From contig OW051494.1 of assembly GCA_932521035.1 (NCBI GenBank), forward strand, positions 3,334,001 to 3,398,000: a stretch of DNA of 64,000 bases, given 5' to 3'. Source of the DNA: Oscheius dolichura. Its lineage: Eukaryota > Nematoda > Chromadorea > Rhabditida > Rhabditidae. The translations under genes and the position numbers were made by a program. The notes below the pieces were generated by a model. That model was not told the DNA's origin. It searched no databases and saw nothing but the letters and a program-made list of their open reading frames with translations. Below, piece after piece: positions 40,828 to 52,443 of this stretch. Each line of letters opens with the position of its first letter. Positions within the stretch are counted from its first letter, which is position 1.

Positions 40828-42537
40828 CCCCACTCGGCTTCATTGAATTCCGTAGTACGTATTAGTCGCTCCTCTGATTATCCCGTCCTCTCTCTCAGAA
40901 AATCATTTTTAACACACACAAAAAGGAGAAGAAGAGAGCGATGTCCTCTCTTCCCGATTCAATTCATTACAATTCGAACCCCCCTCGTAAAATAAAAGAG
41001 GACGGCACTCTGACTAATTTCCCCTCTATTTCTGCCATTCCCCGTTGTTCCCCTTCCAGCCGAGACAGTCTATCCCCCATCGGCTACAGTATTCCCAGGT
41101 GCCTCCCCCCAAAAGGGATTGCGTCTGTCCCCGGCTATAATCCGGCATCTCCCCCCGCAGTCCAATTACCTCCTTGGTTCTAAATAAAATCAGGGACTCG
41201 AGAAACATTTCCCCGATCTCTCTCTCTCCCTGCCTGCCTGCCCCCCTCTCCCCCAAACCCGTTTTTATACTTTGATGATAGTGGTCAAAACTGTTTGTGG
41301 CATTCCTCTCTCTCTATTTCTGATGCCGGGAAAGAGCAGCGTTTGAATGTCCGGTAAGAGATGAGGATTAGCGGCGTTTTTGAGGGAGGATGACGCCCGG
41401 AATGCGTGTGATATTCCCAGCCATTGTTTCTGGTTATTTGATCCGCCGTTTTAAGACACCACCGGTGTTATTTTTGTTGATTTCGGGGAGGACAGAAGGA
41501 GACAATCACGGGGGAACCGTACACACTGAAAATAGCCATCTCCCCCCTTCTGGAGGGTCTTCGTCTAATCTTCGAGGCGGTAAACAGCCCCCTTCCATGA
41601 AAACATGAAACAGACATCGGAGAAGTCCTTTGATTCGAATCACGGCCAGCGGGTCTTCCCTCCACGGGTGATGCGAGGCCCCCTGTCCCGTCCCTTCATA
41701 TCCTTCCCCACGCCGGTCCCTCACGTCATCCGAGTTGGTTCAGCTCAATTAGCCCCTCTGATTATCATCATCTTCCGATCTCCTCACCATTCGGCCCCGT
41801 GCCAGAGCCAAGGCCACCGCACCCGTACCGCCTCGGCAATAACCTCCATAGTTCTGTGTTTTCCCCTAGATGCCACCAGTTCCCCCGTATAAAAATGCCC
41901 GCAGCTGATCTCCTCAAAGTAAACAGAGAAAATCCCCCCTTGCAATCAATCAGCTGGATCACAGGAGTAGGGAGGCATGGCCGAGCAGGCCTCCCCCTCC
42001 TCGCCCCGGAAAAGAAAAGCTCAAAAACTTCGGCATTTCTTTCTCAGATGGAGAAGTAAGTTGTCCTCTCTTGTCTACCGTAACCCTCTCCAAGTCTCTA
42101 TTTCTTTACCGCCTGCTCTTTCCTTCTCCTCCCCGACCCCGGGTACCCATATCATCTCGGCAGCTAAAATCATAGAAATGCCTCTGACGAGATTGAGCCG
42201 AAGTAAATTGAACTGCCGAGATTGTACGGGTGCAGATTCGCAGCCGAGCCCCGCCGGTCAATTGCCGAACTTGACTATAGTCTGGTAATGATCGATGTCC
42301 GTCTTGATTTCTTCGTGATTCACCCCATCTCCGTCCAAATTCGACGTCTCCCCCCAAAAGTGTACTGTATCCTCCCCCTCCTAATCAGGTAGAATTTGAC
42401 TAGCTCCTCCCTCTGATTATTATCTCCTCGAGGAGGGAAATGACAGGGAAGCCCCCAGTTTGATTGCCCCTCTGCCGCCCCCGTCCTCCTCCTCCCCGAC
42501 AGAGAGTCGCTTTCCAGATTTCCGATCACGTCTCCCG
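40828..42537. other. Pyrimidine-rich upstream region of PPEF
   Basis: The sense strand is strongly CT-rich and resembles the 2.2 kb upstream of odr-3. Repeated words include CCTCTGATTAT (near 40872, 41755 and 42412). TAATCC occurs at 41138, and just outside at 40629 and 40175. No coding exon is supported. Confidence 0.4.
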
Positions 42538-45283
42538 ATGGGCTGCGGCCAGTCCAGCGGTCGTCCGCCACCTCCCAGTACTGAATTAAGTGAGTCACCC
42601 CCTTTCCCTTTAAGTAAGAGAGAGATCTAACCGTGTTCCCTTTAGAAAAGCCCGTTGAATTCCATCAAAAGGTCGCCCCGTCGCCGAGGCCCAAAAAGAA
42701 ACCGCCAGTCAATTCACCGGGCAGACCTGGAACTCCCCAAATATGTGAGGGGCACTCACTCTCGCACCCGCACTTTTTCACTTTTTTATGCACAAAACAC
42801 GCTAAATAATTGCTTTTTTTCTAGTTACTAATCAGGGGAAAAAATAACAAATTTCAGCTATAAAATCAGCAATTCTCATACAAAAATGGTACCGGCGGTG
42901 TGAGGCGCGCCTGGAGGCCCGGAGGCGGGCCACATGGACCATCTTCACCACTTTGGAATACGCTGGGGAGCAGGATCAACTCAAGGTACGGGTTATTATT
43001 TGACGAATCAGAAGACAAAGTCTAGTTGTACGACTTCTTCCACGATATAATAGAGGCCATGGACAGGAATGAGGGCAACTCCAAGTTCTCTCATCTCACG
43101 TCGGCCCTCTCCTCCTATACCCACAAAACACGTAAGAGAGGTCCTACAGATATACGCCCTTATTTCAGTAGAAGATGACGAGGAGTTAACGAGGAAGCTG
43201 GTGGAGGACACCCAGCCGAGCCGGTTCATCGTCGAGAAGAACTACAAGGGGCCGCATTTGAGTCTGCCGCTGGACAAGACCCAGATAGCCAATATGATCG
43301 AGGCCTTCAAACTCAACAAGGTGTCCTTCTGTATATTGTCTCACTGTATCCTGCTCCAGGTGTTGCATCCCCGCTACGTCCTGCTCATCCTCCACGAGGC
43401 CCGCCGAATCCTCAAGACGATGCCGTCCATAATCCACTTTTCCACCTCCATAGCCAACCAAATTACGATTTGTGGCGATCTGCACGGAAAATTCGATGAT
43501 CTCTGTATTATTCTCTACAAGGTGGGCTCGTTTTCTCCTTTTTCAGACATAACGGGACCGTTTAGAACGGGTATCCCTCGCTCGATAACCCGTACATCTT
43601 CAACGGGGACTTTGTCGACCGAGGGGGGCAGTCGATGGAGGTGCTCTGTACGCTGCTCTCCCTGCTAATTGTTGATCCCAATTCAATTATCCTTAACCGG
43701 GGCAATCACGAGGACCATATTATGAATCTCCGCTACGGGTTTATCAAGGAGATGATGACCAAATATAAGGTGAGCCCCCGTCTGCCCCTGTCCTCCCAAC
43801 GGGCGGTCGGTTCAGGAAGCGGCCACCTCCATAGGCAAACTGCTGGAGGATGTCTTCTCCTGGCTGCCGATCGCCACCATCATCGACAAGGAGGTCTTCG
43901 TCGTCCACGGGGGCATCTCCGACAAGACGGACATCAAGACACTGGAGAAGATCCCCCGCCACAGGGTCAGTCCCCCTCCACTTCCTCCTCCGAATAGAGC
44001 CATCTTCAGTATCAATCGGTGTTGAGGCCGCCCTCTCATAACACGAACAACGAGGTCAACGCGGAGGACTGGAGACAGATGCTGGACATCCTCTGGAGCG
44101 ACCCCAAACAGAACAAAGGTGACCTCTAATGACCAGGGAATAACGAGTGGATTGACAGGTTGTTGGCCGAATGTCTTCCGGGGAGGCGGCTCCTACTACG
44201 GGCCCGACATAACGGCGGAATTCCTTGAGAAGTCAATCCAATTGTTGGCAGGCATGACAAAATGTTTAGGAACGGCTTCCGACTTATCGTCCGGTCACAT
44301 GAGTGCAAGTTCGAGGGCTACGAATTCACCCACAATGACCAGTGAGCCGACCCGGGCCAGAAATACGGGCAATTACAGAGTATTGACGGTCTTTTCCGCC
44401 TCCAACTACTACGAGGTCGGAAGTAACCGGGGGGCATATGTCAAGCTGATTGGCAAGAGCAAACAGCCGCACTTTGTACAGTATATGGCCAGTAAGACAC
44501 ATAGGAAGACGACGAGCCGGCAACGGTAAGCGGGGCACTGTAGTGGGTCTGGAGACGACGGCCTTCAGGATGAGTCTGGTGGAGGAATCGGCGATCAAGG
44601 AGCTCCGCGACAAGCTCAGCTCCTTCAACGCCGAACTGCACCGGGAATTCGCCCAAATGGATCCTCAGGGAAAGGGACAGCTGACGGTCCACGAGTGGGC
44701 AGAGTGTGTCCAGCGGGTGACGGGCCTCTCCCTGCCGTGGAGGACGCTGGCCTCGAACCTGACGGTCCTCTCGCCCGAGCGGAAGCACGTCCTCTACAAC
44801 AACAACCTGGCTGAGATCGTCGTCGGCAAGACCGTCCCCCAGGTTGGTGGCCGAGATCGTTCTTTTGCCGTGGCTTGCTAGATCCGCTTCGTAAGGTCTC
44901 TGAGTTTGCTAGCGCATGTAGTGTGTCGGTCTGATCGTGAAAAATCAAGGGGTGGCAGGACCGACACGTGGTCGAGTCGTTGTACCGGCACAAGAGCACG
45001 CTGGAGACGCTCTTCCGCTTCATGGACAAGGACAACTCCGGCCAGGTCTCCATGCAGGAGTTCATCGACGCCATCGAGGTCTGCCCCCGCCCCCTGGCCA
45101 CTCTAGAATAGCCCGTTTCAGGTCCTCGGAACCTATACAAAGAGGTCGCTGTCTACCGCCTACATCCGGCAGATCGCCGAGTCCATCGACTTCAACAAAG
45201 ACGGCTTCATCGACCTGAACGAGCTCCTCGAGGCCTTTCGAATCGTCGACATCAACCGGCCCCCGCACTCTCCCACCTTCTAG
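42538..45283 (+). CDS. pef-1: Protein phosphatase with EF-hands (PPEF/RdgC)
   Basis: Calcium-regulated Ser/Thr phosphatase of sensory neurons, 669 residues in 15 exons. The first is 42538-42589, then 42646-42744, 42858-42985, 43026-43131, 43169-43320, 43360-43521, 43566-43769, 43816-43965, 44010-44118, 44159-44231, 44270-44341, 44379-44525, 44569-44842, 44959-45078 and 45122-45283. The N-terminus MGCGQSS fits myristoylation and palmitoylation, as reported for C. elegans PPEF. An IQ motif, [14 protein letters not shown], follows at about residues 54-67. The catalytic motifs are [27 protein letters not shown] and SASNYY. Canonical EF-hands are [12 protein letters not shown] and [12 protein letters not shown]; a weaker one lies near [12 protein letters not shown]. 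Introns 10 and 11 are only 38 and 37 bases; without them the frame is wrong. Confidence 0.95.
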
Positions 45284-45495
45284 CAGAGCCCCCCGTCATT
45301 CCCTCCTCCGGTGCTATCACTTACATCTCCCCCTGTTATTTCCTCCTACTCTTTGCCGTTTATAAATCATTGTTATTGTTATTTTTTATCTCAACTTTTC
45401 CGGCGAGCAGGGCATTTCTCTGAAATATGGCAACCCATGAAATCCCACTGATCCCGACAAAAGATTTATTGGGAATTGTCAGAAAGTTCCTAAAT

Positions 45496-46360
45496 TCAAG
45501 GGTCTTCCTCCGATTTGTAACGGATCCACACATAAAATATATCCATGTTGAGTTGGAAGGTCGTCTCTGCCTGTCTTATGGTACACTCCAAACCCTTGTT
45601 GAACAATCCTAAATACAGCGACGGCGGGTATTCCTGATGTCTGTCCACGCGGGTCGGATTGAAGTTCTTAAACATTTCTGTCAACTCCTCAAGAGTGGGC
45701 GATTCTGTAGCCCAGTATGACCATTTTGCCACGAACCAGAACGATTCCAGGTTTGGAGAGAATCCAAAGCGGAGAAGCTGAAAAGAGAAGAAATATGGGT
45801 CGTCTCCCAGCCATTACCCGTAGAACTCCATTGATCAGAGCGATAACTTCTTGGGTAGGCATCTCCGGTCCCAACTCATCCTCGCCTCGTCCGATCCCCA
45901 CTTTCACCTTCACATGGCTAAACTTCGAGAGCAGCGACTCGACCACGGAAAGGTCCTTGATCTCATCTGGCTCCACGTATAAATGAACTCCTTTCTGTAA
46001 AAAATGGTGCTGGAAGGGGAGACAGCTGACCAGGGTTTTCGATTGGAGGATAACCTCGAAAGGAATGGATTGCTCGCTGAATATCTCGACCGGCTTGAGG
46101 ATCTCGAGTAACTCCGGCCACTGCTCCATGGTTTCAGCGTGGCAAAGAAATATCGACACTCTCGATCGGAGGACTACGCGATGGATGTTGGCATCGCTTT
46201 GATTGTCTGGTAAACGTTCCTTCTGTGAGGAAGATCTCTCATGAACAAAGGGAATACACACGGGGATTGATAGACCGGTCCGACGACGATTCGGGACGGC
46301 CGGGGGATGGGTAGACTGGGCCGACGATTTTTTTGCCAAACTCGGTCCATAAAATCCCAT
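45496..46360 (-). CDS. Unrecognised protein, three exons
   Basis: Exons on the minus strand are 46360-46031, 45994-45818 and 45777-45496, giving 262 residues. The donors are GTCAGC and GTAATG; the acceptors are TTTTACAG and TTTTCAG; all junctions are phase 0. The body alternates Leu/Ile/Val-rich strands with charged helices, a pattern like the C-terminal regions of nematode F-box family proteins, but I see no F-box. No signal peptide or membrane span is visible. The exact start is uncertain: the chosen Met at 46360 is only 56 bases from the divergent start at 46417, and the first 40 residues look less conserved in style. The stop at 45496 lies 212 bases from the convergent PPEF stop. Confidence 0.6.
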
Positions 46361-46416
46361 TGACCGAAGACCGACTAATCACCCCAAAACCCCCATCTCT
46401 TTTGTCGACTTTCAAA
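46361..46416. promoter_or_regulatory. Very short divergent intergenic region
   Basis: Only 56 bases separate the proposed start codons of two divergent genes. Either they share a compact bidirectional promoter or one of the starts lies further in. Confidence 0.3.
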
Positions 46417-47259
46417 ATGTTGGAGCGGTTGCTTCTATGCCATCTGCTTTGTCTGCTGATAACCGCAGTTGTCTCAATTGTTGGAGGAGCCGTGAAGTCG
46501 AAACCAGCCAAGAAGCCATCTGCGAAAACTATAGAAAACGTGGAAAGTGGATTAGTGGCGGCGGTGTCTTACTCGTCGGAGGGAGATTTGAACCTTTCCG
46601 ACAATTTGGAGAATGATTTGAGCGACAGTCGAATAAACAGCTGGGATGAGGACTACACAACGGAAAATAACGATCAACCCAGACCGAATGAGGCGGCGGA
46701 GGAGGAGAGTGCAGAGGACTACACGGAGGACTACCCGGAGACTGCTCTGAACAAGGCGGATCGGCTTCTTTTGAGGGGTTGCAACGAGGAAAAGTGTTTG
46801 ACGGACGAGATCGGCGAGGGAGACGACGGGGTGATGAAGAGGCTAAAGACACTCTCAAGCGACACCTACCTGACTCGAATTCAAAAAAGTTTAGACTGTG
46901 AAAATCCGGAAAATAGTGGAACAGAAGCCAGCTACAAATTAAAGGAGATGCTGGAGAGATTACCCTTTCGACCTCTTTTCTCTCTACATTCCAAGTCTAT
47001 CACCAACAAGAATTATAATGAAGTATTCAAGGAATCAAAGAGGATGACACATACAACATCTAGACAAAATTCCATCGAGAAAGAGAAGAGAAGACCGGAT
47101 ATCGAGAAGGCCTTCAAAGGAAAACATGTAAAACTCGAGGAAAGGGCGCTGGCATTCATTATATACGGAAAAGATGATGTTCGAGGGAATGTGGACGTGG
47201 AAGATGAACCAAATACGATGGATGTATTCGAAGAAGAGGAAGAAAAGAAGGAATCATAG
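46417..47259 (+). CDS. Secreted acidic protein, single exon, unrecognised
   Basis: An intronless frame of 280 residues, unusual among its many-intron neighbours. The chosen Met at 46417 begins a clear signal peptide (LLLCHLLCLLITAVVSIVGG within residues 1-30); a Met 84 bases upstream would bury it. The mature part is rich in Asp, Glu, Asn and Ser, with acidic clusters around residues 60-110 and a Glu-run tail. It has one CNEEKC pair, another Cys near residue 165, and several dibasic sites (KR, RR, KK). A neuropeptide or matrix precursor is possible, but I see no repeated peptide or amidation (Gly-Lys-Arg) pattern. No family recognised. Confidence 0.65.
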   Translation: MLERLLLCHLLCLLITAVVSIVGGAVKSKPAKKPSAKTIENVESGLVAAVSYSSEGDLNLSDNLENDLSDSRINSWDEDYTTENNDQPRPNEAAEEESAEDYTEDYPETALNKADRLLLRGCNEEKCLTDEIGEGDDGVMKRLKTLSSDTYLTRIQKSLDCENPENSGTEASYKLKEMLERLPFRPLFSLHSKSITNKNYNEVFKESKRMTHTTSRQNSIEKEKRRPDIEKAFKGKHVKLEERALAFIIYGKDDVRGNVDVEDEPNTMDVFEEEEEKKES

Positions 47260-47623
47260 CGGTAGAAAACAACTGCGTGAATATGATGATAAATTCTTTT
47301 TAAAATGTCGTTCTCCTTATTCTTCTTATTTATCTTTTCTATGGCCCTCTAGCCCCACTTTCCTCAAAGAAAAACTCCTTGTATTTCATCTCCACTGGTC
47401 AATTCTGATCGGGAAACTTCAACACTTCCAGCTCTAAAAATTTGAAAACCATATTCCCGCCGTTCGGGCTTTTGCCGCGATGGAAACTGCCAGTTCAAAT
47501 GTCATGCAATTCTTCTCTCGGTCTGTTTTGAAATGCATTGTGTTATCTACCCCATGAGCTTCTCAACTTTTCCGTTGAATCCATACGTTTATGACAATAA
47601 GAAATGTGTGTTTCAGGATAGTA

Positions 47624-48499
47624 ATGGCTGGTTTACAACAACAACTCGGCGCTCAGCTGGTGCAAGCAGCAAAAATTATGGAGGAACAACTGGATCAAGA
47701 AATGAACAGGTATTATTTACAGCAAATTTTGAGGAAAAAATGTGGAAAACATCGAATTAGTTTTAAACATAATTTATTCAAGACTGGATAATTTGGATAC
47801 CGATGATTTGGAAGTTATTCGAAAAAGGAGAATGGAAGAACTCAAGAAAGCCCAAAGTAAAAAGAATGTACGCCTATATTATATTATTAATTTTGTACTA
47901 AAAACTTTAGGAAATGTTGATGAATGGCCATGGTAAATACGAAGAAGTTGCGGATGAAAAAGAATTTTTTGAAGCTACCAAGAAAAGTAACAATGTAGTT
48001 TGCCTCTTCTATATTCAAAGCAACTTCAGGTATGTTTATTGCCTTTATTTATTATTGTGCGCTTCATATTACACTGTTTACTTTAGATGCAAAATTGTGG
48101 ATAAACACTTCGAGAAGCTCGCTGCAAAGCATTTTCAAACTAAATTTATCCACATAAACGCTGAAAAGGTACGCCTTCTATAGTTTCATTTTTGTAAACC
48201 TATATTCAGGCAAAATTTCTTGTAGACAGACTAAACATTCGTGTAATACCAACGATTGCTGTTATTATTAACCAAAAAACTTCTGATTACATCAGAGGTT
48301 TCGATGATTTGGGAGGCATTGATGATTTTAAAACCGAGGTAGGTTGTTTTAGTATCTAGCTATCCTTTCTTTTCAGGTTCTTGAAGATCGGCTCGCTCGC
48401 ACCGGAGTAATAACCGTTCAACGACAAAAAGCCGAACCAAAGGTGAAGAAAATCATTCGTTCTGCTGATGCTGAGTATGACAATGAAGAAGATTGGTGA
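47624..48499 (+). CDS. Thioredoxin domain-containing protein 9 (TXNDC9, phosducin-like)
   Basis: Phosducin-like protein that modulates CCT chaperonin folding of tubulin and actin. Exons: 47624-47709, 47783-47867, 47911-48029, 48087-48168, 48210-48338 and 48377-48499, giving 207 residues (human 226). The N-terminal helix is followed by LDNLDTDDLEVIRKRR, then a thioredoxin-like fold with FRCKIVDKHFEKLA, IRVIPTIAV and FDDLGGIDDFKTE. The active-site CxxC is absent, which is normal for this family, so it is not a redox enzyme. TTTCAG ends seven bases before the ATG and may be an SL acceptor. VPS16 starts 325 bases downstream on the same strand. Confidence 0.93.
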
Positions 48500-48564
48500 A
48501 CAAATTTTGCGCGGGGCATGTGATCTCTAAAGTTGTAGATATTTTCTTTCTATTTTTACTTCAT

Positions 48565-48570
48565 AATAAA
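48565..48570 (+). terminator. AATAAA poly(A) signal of TXNDC9
   Basis: AATAAA about 66 bases beyond the TXNDC9 stop codon, before VPS16. Confidence 0.6.
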
Positions 48571-48824
48571 TATTACGCTTGACAAATTTCCTGGTATAGC
48601 TGAAGTCTTTGATCTTTCAAGTACTGCTCCAGCAAATGAAGAAAAAAGTGCATAAGTACACCACCTGAAAGATCGCCTTACATCAATATACGTCTCTGAA
48701 TACAGGAAAGAAGTTCGACATTCCAAGCTGAGCGCGACTCGTAAAAGCGACCAAGCTCAATCGCTTCGTGATAAGTCGCACTTTACGTTTTACTCCGCTA
48801 AAACTACCACAAAACCCGGCAGAC

Positions 48825-51800
48825 ATGTTGGATCGTCGTAATGATCACAATACGGAAGCGGGTAATTGGATTACAGTAGGAGATGCCAAGCTGAAGTAAG
48901 GAGATCCTTCTAGCCCATGTTCATTTGTTTCAGATTGACAAACTGCTACACATTTTCCACCCCTCTTCATCTAAAGAACTGTATCTATTTTGCAGCATGT
49001 TCATATTCCGGACCCATTGGTATTACTCTCCCAAATATCCTCACAATATCCTCTTATAGCCCTTGCTTATTCCAATTCAACGACTACATGGTTCATTACT
49101 ATCCGATTGAGCGGAGGAGCTGTTCTCAAGGAGAAGATCGAAATCCCGGATGTTCGCAAGATTTATTGGACCAGGGGTAAAAATTGCATCAGAAAATAAG
49201 GAAGCTTCCCTTTAGGTCATAGATTACTTGTGGTGGATAGACGAGGAAGCGCGTCTTTATTCTCTTCCCTGGGCGAGAAAGTGTCCGAATTCTGCATCAA
49301 TTCGGTAAAATGACAAAAAATATAAATCGTCATAATTTAGACCATAAAAGAGGTTTCCGGGGTGCGTTTCTTCACGACGACACATGATTCGGGGGTGGCT
49401 ATTATGGACGACCAGCACAGATTATTCGTGGTGAATTCTGTCAACGAGCCGGTGACTTGGACTATGACGATACGTAGGAGGGGGGCTGACGAATACCAAC
49501 GAGAATCGATTTAGCCACGAAGGAACGGCCGACGGCCTGGACAGTCCTCCAGCCGTCGAAGGAGCTCACCCGGGTCGTCGTCGTGGTGGGCAGGGACTTC
49601 TACACCGGCAGCCAGGGCGACATCCTCGCCCTTCAGGTAATCTTTTTATTTTCAATAATTTGCATAAACAGTATAATATTTTTATAATAAATGACGATTT
49701 AGGACACACCGTGGGCCATTGGCGATGGCCAATATGCCCGAATGGCCGTCTCCCCGAGTCGATTGAAACTGGCCGTCTACCATTCTTCCCGTGTTATTCA
49801 GGTAATCCCAAAAGAGATGGCCCCCAGTCCTTGTAGATAGTCTCAACGGATCTCTCCTCCGAAATTGTCCGGATCCACGTGCCCGGCCAACATTCCATGT
49901 TCCGGTTCGACTGGATCGGGGAGGATTGTCTCTTCATCCAGTCGACGCCCCAACTGATACAGATATTCAACATCGGAGATGGGAATGCCTGCCATGAGTG
50001 AGTCGCCCCCTGGCCAAAGAGACCAGCCCCTTCCAGATACACGGACGAGTATTTCCACGTGGGGGTCGAGCAGGACGGCCTCAAGATCTACAACAACGGC
50101 AGCATGAGCTATCTGACCGTGGTCACCCGTGAGTCTATCCTCCGCCTCCTCCCCCAAAATGCCCTTCAGATGAGGAGAAGGAGGTCCTGGAAGTGGCCAC
50201 GGCCTCGGACGGCGCCCTCCTCCACGAGGCGTCCCAGCTCCTCGTCGCCGGGAGAAGTCACCAGTCGTATGAATTTGCCCAGTCGGTGAGGCCCGTCTCC
50301 CCCCGTTTCCCATTCGAAATGTCTAGATTCGCGATCTTCCCACCGCGATCAATCACTGCACCAAGGTGGCGGCACTGTGCTGGGCGCCAGAGATGCAGAA
50401 GGCCCTGCTCGGGGCGGCCCGCTTCGGGCTAGCCTTTGTCAGCTCCTTCGATACCAGCCAATTCGTCAAAGTTGTTCGGGAACTGCGTGTCTTGAATGCC
50501 ATCCGGACGGCCAGGATCGGAATTCCCCTCACCTATACCCAGTGAGTCGCCCCACTCTCGGCATTCCCTTTTATTCAAACTGCAATATTTCTGTGCGGCC
50601 GAGATTTTGCGGGTGTGGCGGCTGTCGTGTTCCCATTGATCAGGATTGATCTAGATACCTGGACATGGGGCCGTCGTGTCTGCTGAACCGGCTGATCGAC
50701 ATAGCCGAGTACGGGACGGCCATCGAGATCTGCAACTGGCTGAAGGGGGACCTGGAGGACGGCGTCGACCGGGTCCTGCTGGAGTGGGTCCGGCGGACGA
50801 TAAAGAGCGCGGCGGCCGAGAAGAACATCTACGAGATGGACATGGACTCGTTGGAGAGGAAGATCTACGTCAAGCTGTCCCAGTACCCGCATGTCTCCAT
50901 CGCCGGTTTGTTAATCTCCAGGGGAAGGGACAGCGACTAGTTCAGATGCCGCCACAAGGGCCATCGAGTCAAAACTGCCGAAATTGGCGAGGCTGCTGAT
51001 CAAACGGGAAACGGATGAATCGAAGCAGGTACAGGTGCTCCTCCAGTTGGGCGACGTGGCCGAGGCTCTGTCCCGGGCTGCTCTGGCACAAAAGCCACAA
51101 CTGATGCATCAGGTGGTGAGACATCTGATGGCCACCCAGAAGAAGGCCGACTACGAGCTGGCCATCAGGAAAATACCCATGGTTTGGATAGAAAACAGCG
51201 GGATAAATCGATTTTTATAGGCTCTGATAGTTTATGAGAATCTGGTGAGGGAGGATTCGAACCGCGGCCCGGGACGGCAGATGCTCGCCTTGCTGGAACA
51301 GGGAAGCGACTACGAGCGGCTGGCAATGTTCCATTTGGACTCGGCCCAGGCTGAGATCAACGTGGGTTTATCGTTGGAACAGAAAAAGCGAAATATTCAG
51401 CCGGGGGAACGGCTAAATTGTCTTCGTCAAGCAACAGACGCGGCACAGAGACTCGGCGATCAAGGAGTGGCCGACACCATCGGAATTATGGTGAGTAAAA
51501 AAAGAAGATAGAAGATAAAGAATATCCCTCACAGGCTGCATTCGCCCCGAGTCAATTTGAAAGAAATCAAAATGATATGACAATTAGGGAGACGGTTATC
51601 CATTTTGCGGCGGATCAGCAGAAAGTGAACCAGTTGAAGAACCAAGGCAAACTGACGGATAAACAGTTAGACGCCTTACCTCCTACAAATGATTTTGTAG
51701 GGTTTGGCTGTGGCAGATTGAGGGATTAGCCAGGGCCGGCAGAATGGAACAACTTTTTGAACTGGGACAACAGAAGAAGTGCCCATTTGGATATGTGGTA

Positions 51801-52121
51801 AGTTTCAAAGGTCCCAAAAGAAAAGAACGACTTATAGCCATTTGTAAAAGCCTGTGTTCGATACAATAAAATGGACGAAGCCAGGAAATATACACAAAAG
51901 GTCAACGGGTATCAAAACCTAGTTCAGGCTCATCTGCTTCTAGGGTAAGTTTATAGAGAAACTGGACGATCAAACTGAATTTTAGAAATTTTATCGTTGC
52001 TGCGAAGATGGCATTCGATAGGCGCGATGCGGAGACGCTTCAGTTTATTTATTCCAAGTCTCATAAGAACCCAGAAGCATATACCCAAGTGGGAAAGCTA
52101 ATGAGAGCTATTCAGCAATAA
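48825..52121 (+). CDS. vps-16: Vacuolar sorting protein VPS16 (HOPS/CORVET core)
   Basis: Core subunit of the class C tethering complexes that bring endosomes and lysosomes together for fusion. Nineteen exons from 48825-48895 to 51986-52121 give 829 residues (human 839). The Vps16 N-terminal beta-propeller includes YSGPIALAY and [14 protein letters not shown]. The C-terminal alpha solenoid includes [25 protein letters not shown] and [30 protein letters not shown]. The intron at 51666-51700 is only 35 bases, and it is required for the frame. Intron 51362-51400 is 39 bases, a multiple of three and free of stops, so it could be retained. Codon use shifts from AT-rich at both ends to GC-rich in the middle (about 49500-51200). 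Confidence 0.94.
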
Positions 52122-52443
52122 TTATATTTGTGTATAATTGTAACAGTTTTGTACAAATTCGACTATAGATCCCCAGATTCTATTCACCATCTCGTCACTT
52201 CACTTTTCAAAATGCCTGTTCATTCTCGCGGGCTTCTTATTGTTCTTCTCACAATGTTCCTCTCTACATTGTTTCCCTTCTTTCCAAACTGTATCACTGC
52301 CTATGTTCCGCTTCAGATTATTAGAAAATATTTATTTGTATATTGTAAAAATACAAAGAGTGTATGTGTTCAATTTGCTGTGGTCTCATCCATTTATATT
52401 GACTTTTATTCATTCTGTTGTATTTTATTACATATTGTTTTAG

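Noticed and set aside
47624..48499. Calling this gene a redox thioredoxin
   Set aside because: There is no CxxC; the sequence fits TXNDC9, whose members lack it.
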